26,482 nucleotides of DNA from CAYVNU01 sp964453265 (GTDB lineage: Bacteria > Patescibacteriota > Doudnabacteria > UBA920), in contig CAYVNU010000016.1 in assembly GCA_964453265.1 (NCBI GenBank), positions 1 through 26,482 of the forward strand, written 5' to 3'. Below the pieces are notes generated by a model, which saw nothing but the letters and a program-made list of their open reading frames with translations, did not search any database and was not told the origin of the DNA. Shown one piece after another: positions 5,868 to 12,247 of the stretch (positions within the stretch are counted from its first letter, which is position 1; every line of letters starts with the position of its first letter). Position numbers and translations under genes: made by a program.

Positions 5868-6415
5868 AACTAGGAACAAAAGCTAAGCGGGATATAGTAA
5901 TTATTATACTAAGCATTATAGTTGGTATAGTTTTGCTTAAAACCGGCATTGTTTTAAAACTGCTTTCGCATTCGCAGAATTTGGAACTTTTGGGTGTGTT
6001 TATTGCGGGTATGCTTTTTACTTCGGTTTTTACAACTGTTCCCGCCACCATCGCCTTAGGAGAATTAGCGCTTGTGACAAATATGCCACTGTTAATAGTT
6101 GTTGGAGCCCTAGGCGCTTTAATAGGGGACTTAGTAATGTTTAAATTTTTTGAAAGTGCTATTACAGAAGACTTTGAAGAAATGTTTAGTCTAAGCCCCA
6201 AGGGCAGGTGGAAAAAAATATTTAAGTCCAAAATTTTTAAAATTTTTATGGCTATGGTGGGCGGACTAATTATAGCTTCGCCACTTCCAGACGAGCTTGG
6301 CCTAGTCTTAATGGGCGCTGCTAAAACAAGTAGCCTTACCTTTAGCCTTATTTCCATTGCCTGCAACGCCCTGGGTATATTTTTAATTGCAGTGGTTGCT
6401 AGAGCATTAGTTTAA
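5864..6415 (+). CDS. Multi-pass membrane protein, possibly VTT/DedA-like
   Basis: 183 residues, about five hydrophobic segments (roughly 10-27, 40-62, 72-93, 124-142, 155-182). There is a charged loop FESAITEDFEEMF and a motif GGLIIASPLPDELGLVLMG in which a proline-rich re-entrant-like turn carries an Asp-Glu pair. The GALIGDLVMFKFF stretch and the SPLPDE turn recall VTT/SNARE-associated proteins, but the canonical DedA motifs are not clear, so I give no name. ATGA overlap with the preceding gene marks it as the third gene of the operon beginning at 4849. A GC-rich palindrome (6424-6447) follows 8 nt after the stop. Confidence 0.75.
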   Translation: MKLGTKAKRDIVIIILSIIVGIVLLKTGIVLKLLSHSQNLELLGVFIAGMLFTSVFTTVPATIALGELALVTNMPLLIVVGALGALIGDLVMFKFFESAITEDFEEMFSLSPKGRWKKIFKSKIFKIFMAMVGGLIIASPLPDELGLVLMGAAKTSSLTFSLISIACNALGIFLIAVVARALV

Positions 6416-6423
6416 GGGGCTTA

Positions 6424-6447
6424 CCCCGCCTTTCGCGAAAGGCGGGG
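6424..6447. repeat. Perfect 24-nt GC-rich palindrome between operon end and marR promoter
   Basis: Perfect palindrome of the CCCCGCC...GGCGGGG family (26 nt with flanking A/T, 6423-6448). It abuts the -35 box of the marR promoter. No T run follows at once, so it is not a standard terminator, although it could stop or buffer read-through from the membrane operon. Confidence 0.8.
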
Positions 6448-6476
6448 TTGACAAATATTTTTAGTTCATATATACT
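6448..6476 (+). promoter_or_regulatory. Sigma-70-type promoter of the MarR gene
   Basis: Perfect -35 TTGACA (6448-6453), 17-nt spacer, -10 TATACT (6471-6476). Predicted transcription start near 6483, leaving about 20 nt before the ATG at 6503. The best -35/-10 pair in the window. Confidence 0.85.
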
Positions 6477-6504
6477 TGAGTAGTCAATTAATAATCAAGT
6501 ATAT
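6470..6504 (+). promoter_or_regulatory. Inverted-repeat operator overlapping the marR -10
   Basis: Perfect 10-bp arms ATATACTTGA (6470-6479) and TCAAGTATAT (6495-6504), centres 25 bp apart, with a second smaller palindrome TTGA-GTAG-TCAA (6477-6488) nested in it. One arm covers the -10 box and the other reaches the start codon, an arrangement fitting autorepression by the MarR protein. Confidence 0.65.
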
Positions 6505-6919
6505 GAAAATATCTAAGAACTTTAGTTTCTTTGTAGCTTTAGCTAAGCTTTCCGCCGTACTTACCCGCAAATTTGACGGCTCCTTAATGGGTTTAGGCTT
6601 TAGCGAGTTTATAATTCTTTACCACTTAGTAGAGGAAAAAGGCGAGAGCATGCGCAGAGTAGACCTGGCCGAAAAAGTAGGGCTTACAGCCTCGGGCGTT
6701 ACCAGACTCCTAGCTCCTATGGAAAAAGTAGGCTATATAAAGCGCGAAGCAAACCCTTATGACGCGCGCGAGAGCTTAGTTAAACTAGCTCCGGGCGGCA
6801 AAAGAAAAATGCAGGAAGCCTTAGAACGAGCGGAACTCTTGTGCGAATCTTTACTAAAAAATGCCGGTTCCGGCAAATTAAAAGAATTACAAGAAACCTT
6901 AGAAAAAATAAATATCTAA
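6503..6919 (+). CDS. MarR-family transcriptional regulator
   Basis: 138 residues from ATG 6503. A TTG further upstream (6476) in the same frame overlaps the -10 box and cannot be transcribed from it. Winged-helix domain: dimerising N-terminal helix, FSEFIILYHLVEEKGESM, helix-turn-helix MRRVDLAEKVGLTASGVTRLL (about 49-69), then a wing with GYIKREANPYDARESLVKLAPGGKRKM. Here DARESLVKLA corresponds to the usual D-x-R-x-x-x-V-x-L-T motif. The C-terminal helix forms the rest of the dimer interface. The protein probably binds the inverted repeat over its own promoter. Natural target or ligand unknown; the adjacent operon starting at 6994 has a different inverted repeat (6958-6965/6986-6993) around its own promoter. 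Confidence 0.92.
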   Translation: MKISKNFSFFVALAKLSAVLTRKFDGSLMGLGFSEFIILYHLVEEKGESMRRVDLAEKVGLTASGVTRLLAPMEKVGYIKREANPYDARESLVKLAPGGKRKMQEALERAELLCESLLKNAGSGKLKELQETLEKINI

Positions 6920-6922
6920 TAT

Positions 6923-6961
6923 ATTAAACCCAAAGCCATAAAGCCTTGGGTTTAATTGTTT
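6923..6961 (+). terminator. Terminator after marR
   Basis: Perfect 11-bp arms (6923-6933 with 6946-6956) 3 nt past the stop, followed by a short T-rich stretch (TTGTTT). A weaker terminator because the T tract is broken. Confidence 0.6.
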
Positions 6962-6978
6962 CAATGAAATATTAAATT

Positions 6979-6987
6979 TGATATAAT
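6979..6987 (+). promoter_or_regulatory. Extended -10 promoter giving a leaderless mRNA
   Basis: TGATATAAT with only 6 nt before the ATG at 6994, so transcription is predicted to start at or next to the start codon. Perfect 8-bp arms GTTTCAAT (6958-6965) and ATTGAAAC (6986-6993) bracket the box and may be an operator. Confidence 0.65.
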
Positions 6988-6993
6988 TGAAAC

Positions 6994-7500
6994 ATGGAAA
7001 TACAAGACTTAAATGGATACCGCTGTAAAAACCACACAATTGGTTTAGAAATAAGCATAAATGGCTTACCGGATAAAGTTAATGTCAACGGCGAAATTTT
7101 ATTAAAAAGAAGCTCTTTTCACGTAAGTTTGGTTTGTATTGGAAAAATAATAGAAAAACATAAAATTACCAATCTGGATTTTGAAAAGTTGATTATTGAT
7201 GATTTTATTGAGTACACCAAAACAAAGAAAATAGAATTAGCAAATTTTCTTAATGAGTTTAGATTTGTAAAAGAGCTGGAGGAAAAATCTTTAGTAATTA
7301 TGTGTGAAGTTGTAAATTTAAAAGAATTTTTTGGCTTAATAAATTTAAAATATGGTTTAAAAATAGAATATCAGCCAACTCACGTTACAATTTTCACACT
7401 TCACCCGGACATTGGCATATTTTTAACCAATCAAGAAGATTTAAAAAACCTTTCCCAAATTGTAAATCCGGAACTTGATAAAAATATATTTAAACTTTAA
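6994..7500 (+). CDS. 2H phosphoesterase-like protein
   Basis: 168 residues, AT-rich, no membrane segment. Two H-x-[ST]-hydrophobic motifs, SFHVSLVCIG (H43, S45) and PTHVTIFTL (H130, T132), are separated by 87 residues. This is the diagnostic pair of the 2H phosphoesterase superfamily (LigT/2'-5' RNA ligase, cyclic phosphodiesterases), where both His/Thr-Ser pairs act on 2',3'-cyclic or 2'-5' phosphodiester bonds. The rest is too divergent to assign to a subfamily, so RNA-end processing is only a family-based suggestion. It is the first gene of a compact plus-strand run (6994-9586); the next ATG follows the stop with no gap. Predicted to be translated from a leaderless mRNA. Confidence 0.75.
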   Translation: MEIQDLNGYRCKNHTIGLEISINGLPDKVNVNGEILLKRSSFHVSLVCIGKIIEKHKITNLDFEKLIIDDFIEYTKTKKIELANFLNEFRFVKELEEKSLVIMCEVVNLKEFFGLINLKYGLKIEYQPTHVTIFTLHPDIGIFLTNQEDLKNLSQIVNPELDKNIFKL

Positions 7501-8547
7501 ATGCGCCTAAAACCAAACCGTGAAATCTTTGTACAACCCTCAAAACCTCTGGACCCTGAGGTTGTTGAACAATATGACAGGCTAAGTTTAGAAAAAGCTT
7601 TGGAAGAAGGAGAAACACAAACCCCGGAATTAAAAGCCGCGCTCGATAAAATTAATCTTCCTTTACTTAAAAGCATATTTCATGACATTGCCCAAAGATG
7701 TGGGGTTAACCCAGAAACTTTAAACTTTTTAAATGCAGATCGCATACTTACCAGAAACATATCTTTTGAACAGTCAAGAGGAGCTTATAATTTTGAAAAA
7801 AATATTATTTTATTGTCGGATTTTAAAATTCCTAATGACATAAAAGGTTCTGAAAAATCTCGTTTAAATAAAATTAAAAATAAAATTATTGATTTTTACG
7901 GCTCATTAGACATAGCAATACTTAACTTTTTAATACATGAAGAGGTTCATGCGACAGGAAAGGTTTTGCTTTCAAATCCTGGAGAATTTGTATTGCAAAA
8001 CTCGCTAACAGGGTATAACGAAACAAAATCAATCGAAGGATTTGTCTACGAGAACTTTTTTGAAGCCTTCAACGAAGGTGTTACAGACCTAATAAAAGAC
8101 CAAGTGCTTAAAGAATACTTAGCCCGTAGCATGATGCCAAAAGGACAATCTGACGCTATTATAGAAAGGCTTAAAGCTCAAGAACATCGACATGGCTATT
8201 TTCCCGAAAGAAAACTAGTGGAATTTATAATTCAAGAATTAGCCAATAAATACGGCCAAACAAAAAAAGTTGTTTGGGAAGCTATTGTCAGAGGTTATTT
8301 TGAAGGACTGGATTTTAACAGACAAGGCATAAAAAATATGTTTTCTGAAACTTTCGGCCAAGGGGCTTTAAAAAGAATTAAACAAACATCAACAAAAAAT
8401 TATAGAAGTAAAAGCCAGCATACAGCCGAAGAAACTTTTAGTAAGCTGAGCGGCCCATTTGAACAATTTTTCATAAAAGACCCGAGCATACTGGCAAAAC
8501 TATTGGAATTTTTTGAAGAAATGTATTTAAGCAAAATAAAAGACTAA
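7501..8547 (+). CDS. Putative zinc metalloprotease (HExxH)
   Basis: 348 residues, no signal peptide or membrane segment, so probably cytosolic. Residues 141-150 LNFLIHEEVH hold the zinc-binding HExxH motif (H146, E147, H150) in a hydrophobic helix. About 40 residues later FEAFNEGVTDLI (187-198) supplies the probable third ligand (E188 or E192) in the NEG-x-T context seen in gluzincin-type peptidases. The C-terminal third is helical and charged. No close named family is recognised; substrate unknown. The ATG starts immediately after the stop of the 2H gene (TAAATG), so translation is probably coupled. Pairing of a phosphoesterase and a protease in one operon is unusual. Confidence 0.78.
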   Translation: MRLKPNREIFVQPSKPLDPEVVEQYDRLSLEKALEEGETQTPELKAALDKINLPLLKSIFHDIAQRCGVNPETLNFLNADRILTRNISFEQSRGAYNFEKNIILLSDFKIPNDIKGSEKSRLNKIKNKIIDFYGSLDIAILNFLIHEEVHATGKVLLSNPGEFVLQNSLTGYNETKSIEGFVYENFFEAFNEGVTDLIKDQVLKEYLARSMMPKGQSDAIIERLKAQEHRHGYFPERKLVEFIIQELANKYGQTKKVVWEAIVRGYFEGLDFNRQGIKNMFSETFGQGALKRIKQTSTKNYRSKSQHTAEETFSKLSGPFEQFFIKDPSILAKLLEFFEEMYLSKIKD

Positions 8548-8549
8548 AA

Positions 8550-8951
8550 ATGCATCCGGAAAAACCACAGCCAGAAACAAGAGACAAACCTCAAATAGAT
8601 CTTGCAAAAGATTTCTTTTTAAAATTTAGAGGAGTTGTTTTAACTAACAGCGAAGGTAAAAAAATTGAATTAAAAATTAGGCAAGAAAATCATTCACTGC
8701 TTATACAAAATAAAGAAAAACCATCTTCTGATAAAGCAAAATGGATTCTTGAATTTTCCGGCTTTGAACCAAAAAGCATTAACAACCCGGACGATAACAT
8801 TCCACAAAATTTTGTTGAATTTGAGTCAAATACCGAAGATTCTGAAATTGAAATATCTTACGCAAAATTAACAGCCCCGGACTTACTAGGGAAAAAAATT
8901 TACGAGCAAATCTTGCAATTAGTTGGGAAATTTTTTTCCGGAAAATTTTAA
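8550..8951 (+). CDS. Hypothetical protein, possibly the first part of a frameshifted gene
   Basis: 133 residues, hydrophilic, mixed alpha/beta, no recognised domain. Starts 2 nt after the metalloprotease stop. It ends shortly after a run of seven T (8931-8937); in the next frame an ORF (8923-9201) continues without break. If one T is removed, the two join into a single protein of about 218 residues. The protein may therefore be the N-terminal part of a longer product, or the two may be separate overlapping genes. Confidence 0.6.
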   Translation: MHPEKPQPETRDKPQIDLAKDFFLKFRGVVLTNSEGKKIELKIRQENHSLLIQNKEKPSSDKAKWILEFSGFEPKSINNPDDNIPQNFVEFESNTEDSEIEISYAKLTAPDLLGKKIYEQILQLVGKFFSGKF

Positions 8952-9201
8952 ACTATATTCTGTAATTCAACACCCAAAAACCCGGGAGGAAATACTTCTC
9001 GCAATTCAGCTTTACGAAAACGGGAAAATTTCCAGGAATGAAATGGAAAACTTAATTGCAAATAGCAACTTAGTCAGTAAAACAATAAAAGCAGATTTTA
9101 AGCATTTTTCTTTTTTAATCTCCCAGGATGACGAAAAGACAATCTATGAAACTGCGGAAAAACGCCCCGAGCAAGAGGGGGTTGTAATAGAAATTAATTA
9201 G
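8923..9201 (+). CDS. Hypothetical protein overlapping 8550-8951, possible frameshift continuation
   Basis: 92 residues if started at the TTG at 8923, which overlaps the previous gene by 29 nt; no ATG is available until codon 41. Content after the overlap (HPKTREEILLAIQLYENGKI, a helical charged region) has the same codon and composition style as its neighbours. Lack of a normal start favours it being the C-terminal part of the upstream ORF, displaced by an indel in a seven-T run, or reached by programmed frameshifting. No domain recognised. Confidence 0.5.
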   Translation: MGNFFPENFKLYSVIQHPKTREEILLAIQLYENGKISRNEMENLIANSNLVSKTIKADFKHFSFLISQDDEKTIYETAEKRPEQEGVVIEIN

Positions 9202-9208
9202 TAAATTT

Positions 9209-9586
9209 ATGGACACGGAAAAAAAATTAGAGAGGCAGTTTGACGAATATTTAAGTCTTCATAAAGAAAATAAAAATGTCGACATTGCCGACTTAATGCT
9301 TAACGCTCTGCAAAACCAAAAGAAAAATTTGGTTTCGGAAAAACAAAAGCGCTGGGCATATTTAATTTCAATTGGTGTCCCGCCTTTTGGATTTTTATTT
9401 GCTTTAAATTTTTACTTAAGTGATAAAGAAGACGGTAAAAACGTGGGGAATATTTGCGTAATTTTAACCGTACTTTCAGTCTTAAGTTTTTGGGCCATTA
9501 CCAAAATGCTCTTTTCCGGTTCCGGCGCAAGCCTTAATCAAATTCAACAAATAACACCAGCAAACATACAGCAATTTAGCCAATAA
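9209..9586 (+). CDS. Small two-helix membrane protein, unknown function
   Basis: 125 residues. A charged N-terminal half (MDTEKKLERQFDEYLSLHKE, about 1-45) is followed by two transmembrane helices (about 49-68 and 80-100) joined by a short charged loop (SDKEDGKN), then a Gln-rich tail (LNQIQQITPANIQQFSQ). Both ends are predicted on the same side. It follows the previous ORF by 7 nt and closes the operon begun at 6994; it may anchor or recruit the soluble products. No family recognised. Confidence 0.7.
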   Translation: MDTEKKLERQFDEYLSLHKENKNVDIADLMLNALQNQKKNLVSEKQKRWAYLISIGVPPFGFLFALNFYLSDKEDGKNVGNICVILTVLSVLSFWAITKMLFSGSGASLNQIQQITPANIQQFSQ

Positions 9587-9657
9587 AGGCTTATTTGAAA
9601 CAAATCGGCTAGTTTTACGTCTATTATATACAGCCAAACAATTGGCATTTTTTGTTT

Positions 9658-11442
9658 ATGCAGACATTAACCAAACAAACCCTAAAAATTTTTATTAAGC
9701 ATGCGGCTAAATACCGCTGGCTTTTTATATTTACCGGTATTGGCATTATGTTAGCCAATACCGCGGCTTTAATTCAACCAATTTTTTATAAAAAATTCTT
9801 TGATATTTTAAGTCTCAAAGGTTCTCAAAGTGAATTAATTAAGTTAATAATATATATTTTTATTGCCGCTTGGATAGAGTGGGTGTTTTGGCGTATTTCC
9901 ACATTCATGAGCGCTTTTTCGCAGTCTAGAGTAAAATCTCAATTAACTATAACTTGTTTTGATTATTTACAAAAACACTCATTTACGTTTTTTAATAATC
10001 ATTTTGTGGGAAGTTTAGTAAGAAAAGTAAACAAGTACGACAGAGCCTTTGAAGATTTAGCCGATGCATTTTTTTGGAATATTGGAAATACAGCTTTTAA
10101 CATTCTTGCTTTAAGCATAATAACTTCTTTCTTTTATCCTAAAATCGGGGCTATGATTTTTATTTGGTGCGCCGTTTATGTTTATACAATCTTGGCTTTA
10201 AACCAAAAAATTCTGCCGTTAAGAATTAAACGTTCAGAAGCTGACACAAAACAAACCGGTTTTTTAGCTGACGCGACCACCAACAACATTAATTTAAAAC
10301 TTTTTAACGGGCACGCAAGGGAAGTGGGAGATTTTTCAAAACTCCAAAAGAACCTACATGAATTAAGGTGGCAGGTTTGGAAATTTGCATTAAATATAGA
10401 AGCAATACAAGGGGCGTTAATGATTATTTTAGAGTTCGTGGTTATGTACTACGCAATTACGCTCTGGTCGAAGGGTCAGCTTAGCGTGGGTGGTTTTGTG
10501 TTAATAAACTCCTACTTATTTGTCATTTATAGAAGACTATGGGAATTGGGCAGGCAGACTACCAGAGTTTACGAACATATTGCGGATGCTAATGAAATGA
10601 CAGAAATTCTTTTAACACCCTTAGAAATTACAGACGTGCCCAACGCTAAAACTTTAAAGGCAGACAAAGGAAATATAGAATTTAAAAATGTACTATTTGG
10701 CTATCACGAAAAACTTTCAGTTTTAAACAACTTCAATATAAATATAAAAGCGGGGGAACGTGTTGCTTTCGTAGGACCGTCAGGAGGAGGGAAATCTACT
10801 ATTACAAAACTTTTGTTAAAATTTTACAATATAGACTCCGGGGAAATTTTAATTGATGGCCAAAATATTTCCGCAGTTACACAAGAATCGCTTTGGCAAA
10901 ATCTTTCTTTGGTACCACAAGAACCTATACTTTTTCACAGAAGCCTTCTGGAAAACATTCGTTACGGCAAACCAGATGCCTCAGAAAGCGAAGTAATACA
11001 GGCCTCCAAGCTAGCACATGCTCATGAATTTATTTCGTCTTTTCCGGAACGATACAATACTTTAGTCGGGGAACGAGGAGTTAAACTGTCCGGAGGAGAA
11101 AGACAAAGAGTGGCAATTGCGCGCGCAATTTTAAAAAACTCACCGATTTTAGTTTTAGACGAAGCCACTTCGAGCTTAGACAGCGAAAGCGAAATGTATA
11201 TTCAGGATGCCTTAAAAAGTATAATGTCCGCCAAAGGCGGATCCACCTCCGGTGGAAGAGGCAAAACCGTTATTGTAATTGCCCACCGTCTTTCAACAAT
11301 TATGCAAATGGATAGGATTGTTGTAATTGAAAATGGAAAAATTATAGAACAGGGCAAACACCAAGAATTAATAAAAATGAAGCAGGGGATGTACCAAAAA
11401 CTTTGGGAAATCCAAGCCGGCGGGTTTATTGACGAAAAATAA
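9658..11442 (+). CDS. ABC transporter, fused permease and ATPase (ABCB/MsbA-type half-transporter)
   Basis: 594 residues from ATG 9658 (an in-frame TTG at 9652 is less likely). Residues 1-320 hold about six transmembrane helices, the exporter-type domain. The ATPase domain follows: Walker A GPSGGGKS (373-380), Q loop VPQEP (about 419-423), signature LSGGERQ (477-483), Walker B ILVLDEATSSLD (497-508) and H loop IAHRLST (541-547). It should act as a homodimer, exporting lipid, peptide or drug; substrate unknown. Between Walker B and the H loop, residues about 524-534 (SAKGGSTSGGR) are extra to the family and are encoded by a 30-nt double palindrome (11227-11256). The position is a surface turn, so function may be kept. 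The gene is followed by a strong hairpin terminator and is probably transcribed alone. Confidence 0.93.
   Translation: MQTLTKQTLKIFIKHAAKYRWLFIFTGIGIMLANTAALIQPIFYKKFFDILSLKGSQSELIKLIIYIFIAAWIEWVFWRISTFMSAFSQSRVKSQLTITCFDYLQKHSFTFFNNHFVGSLVRKVNKYDRAFEDLADAFFWNIGNTAFNILALSIITSFFYPKIGAMIFIWCAVYVYTILALNQKILPLRIKRSEADTKQTGFLADATTNNINLKLFNGHAREVGDFSKLQKNLHELRWQVWKFALNIEAIQGALMIILEFVVMYYAITLWSKGQLSVGGFVLINSYLFVIYRRLWELGRQTTRVYEHIADANEMTEILLTPLEITDVPNAKTLKADKGNIEFKNVLFGYHEKLSVLNNFNINIKAGERVAFVGPSGGGKSTITKLLLKFYNIDSGEILIDGQNISAVTQESLWQNLSLVPQEPILFHRSLLENIRYGKPDASESEVIQASKLAHAHEFISSFPERYNTLVGERGVKLSGGERQRVAIARAILKNSPILVLDEATSSLDSESEMYIQDALKSIMSAKGGSTSGGRGKTVIVIAHRLSTIMQMDRIVVIENGKIIEQGKHQELIKMKQGMYQKLWEIQAGGFIDEK
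11227..11256 (+). repeat. 30-nt double palindrome inserted in frame in the ABC transporter
   Basis: Two adjacent 15-nt palindromes, TCCGCC-AAA-GGCGGA and TCCACC-TCC-GGTGGA. It adds exactly ten codons (SAKGGSTSGG). 26 of 30 bases match the element in the exonuclease gene at 24825-24854 (minus strand), and both follow an ATG codon in the same reading phase. Confidence 0.85.
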
Positions 11443-11443
11443 A

Positions 11444-11493
11444 TTTAAAGAAAAAAGTATTCTAAAATTTTTTAGGATACTTTTTTCTTTAAA
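11444..11493. terminator. Long hairpin terminator between ABC transporter and pilin genes
   Basis: 24-bp arms (11444-11467 with 11470-11493) with one mismatch and a 2-nt loop, starting 2 nt after the transporter stop. T-rich in the second arm on the plus strand. Confidence 0.8.
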
Positions 11494-11496
11494 CTA

Positions 11497-11505
11497 TGTT
11501 ATAAT
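11497..11505 (+). promoter_or_regulatory. Extended -10 promoter of the pilin gene
   Basis: TGTTATAAT directly after the upstream terminator; predicted start near 11512. Leaves 15 nt before the TTG at 11527 or 63 nt before the ATG at 11575. Confidence 0.6.
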
Positions 11506-11526
11506 ATATTCAACAAACTTTACATT

Positions 11527-12111
11527 TTGAAAAAAAATAAAAATACAACTAATCATTTTAAACTTGTTTTTCAAATGAGCAATAAACAAAAAGCTGTTAT
11601 TAAATTTGAAAATAAAAAAAATTTCCAATATCGACAATCAGAAAATCAAACTGGTTTTACGCTAATCGAACTGCTGGTGGTCATAGCAATTATTGGCGCG
11701 TTGGTTAGTGTTATTGGCATTGCGCTAAATAGCGCCAGAATAAAAGCTCGGGACGCAAAAAGAGCAGGGGACATGAGACAAATGATAACCGCTCTGGAAC
11801 AGTATTATATCCAACATGGTATTTACCCAACCGGCACGGCATCAGCCTCCGCAAGTGGCGGACTTTTAAGTGACCCTCTAAGCATGGACGCTAGTTTAGA
11901 GCCATTTATTCCTAACTATGTACCTTTAATGCCAGAGTCTCCGGCACCGCCTGATGGTTCTTGTGGTAACAACCAAGGCAGGGGTAATAATAACTACTGG
12001 TATGATTCAAGTATGGATGGACTAACTTACACTTTAACATTCTGTCTTGGAAAAAATACTTCAAGCTGGCAAGCCGGCACAAGAATTGCTTTGCCAAACG
12101 GCGTACAATAA
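11527..12111 (+). CDS. Type IV pilin-like / type II pseudopilin protein
   Basis: 194 residues from TTG 11527, or 178 from the ATG at 11575. The prepilin peptidase site is at G43-F44 (TG-FTLIELLVVIAIIG), with the conserved Glu at +5. The hydrophobic helix (44-66) is followed by the usual amphipathic part (ARIKARDAKRAGDMRQMITALEQYY) and the Y-P-T loop of GspG-like pseudopilins. The leader is long (42 or 26 residues) compared with typical 6-15 for this class. The C-terminal domain has two Cys (SCGN, FCLG) that may pair. Probably exported and assembled into a pilus or pseudopilus; the assembly machinery is not in the window. A short Ala/Ser-rich stretch ASASASGG (about 105-112) sits on a weakly palindromic DNA segment. 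Confidence 0.88.
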   Translation: MKKNKNTTNHFKLVFQMSNKQKAVIKFENKKNFQYRQSENQTGFTLIELLVVIAIIGALVSVIGIALNSARIKARDAKRAGDMRQMITALEQYYIQHGIYPTGTASASASGGLLSDPLSMDASLEPFIPNYVPLMPESPAPPDGSCGNNQGRGNNNYWYDSSMDGLTYTLTFCLGKNTSSWQAGTRIALPNGVQ

Positions 12112-12120
12112 ATAAATTTA

Positions 12121-12154
12121 AAATAACCGCAATAATTTATTGCGGTTATTTTTT
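12121..12154 (+). terminator. Intrinsic terminator after the pilin gene
   Basis: 14-bp perfect arms (12121-12134 with 12138-12151) followed by a T run through 12154. Classic rho-independent form. Confidence 0.92.
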
Positions 12155-12177
12155 GTTTATTCTACTTATTAACGCTA

Positions 12178-12206
12178 TTGATAAAAGTCTTAAAATAAGC
12201 TAAAAT
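12178..12206 (+). promoter_or_regulatory. Promoter of the ABC-F gene
   Basis: TTGATA (12178-12183), 17-nt spacer, TAAAAT (12201-12206). A second -10 candidate, TATAAT at 12226-12231, lies 16 nt before the ATG. Confidence 0.5.
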
Positions 12207-12247
12207 CACTGCTGTAGTTATGTTATATAATTCAAATAAATTTCCCA

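Noticed and set aside
6476..6502. Upstream TTG start for the MarR gene
   Set aside because: The TTG overlaps the -10 hexamer of a near-consensus promoter, so it would not be in the mRNA; ATG 6503 fits.
9622..9627. A -10 box (TATTAT) before the ABC transporter
   Set aside because: The nearest -35 (TTGAAA, 9595-9600) is 21 nt away and there is no TG extension, so I do not list it as a promoter.
11845..11863. A further in-frame palindromic insert in the pilin gene (ASASASGG)
   Set aside because: The palindrome is short and imperfect and pilin loops vary in length, so it cannot be told from an ordinary variable loop.
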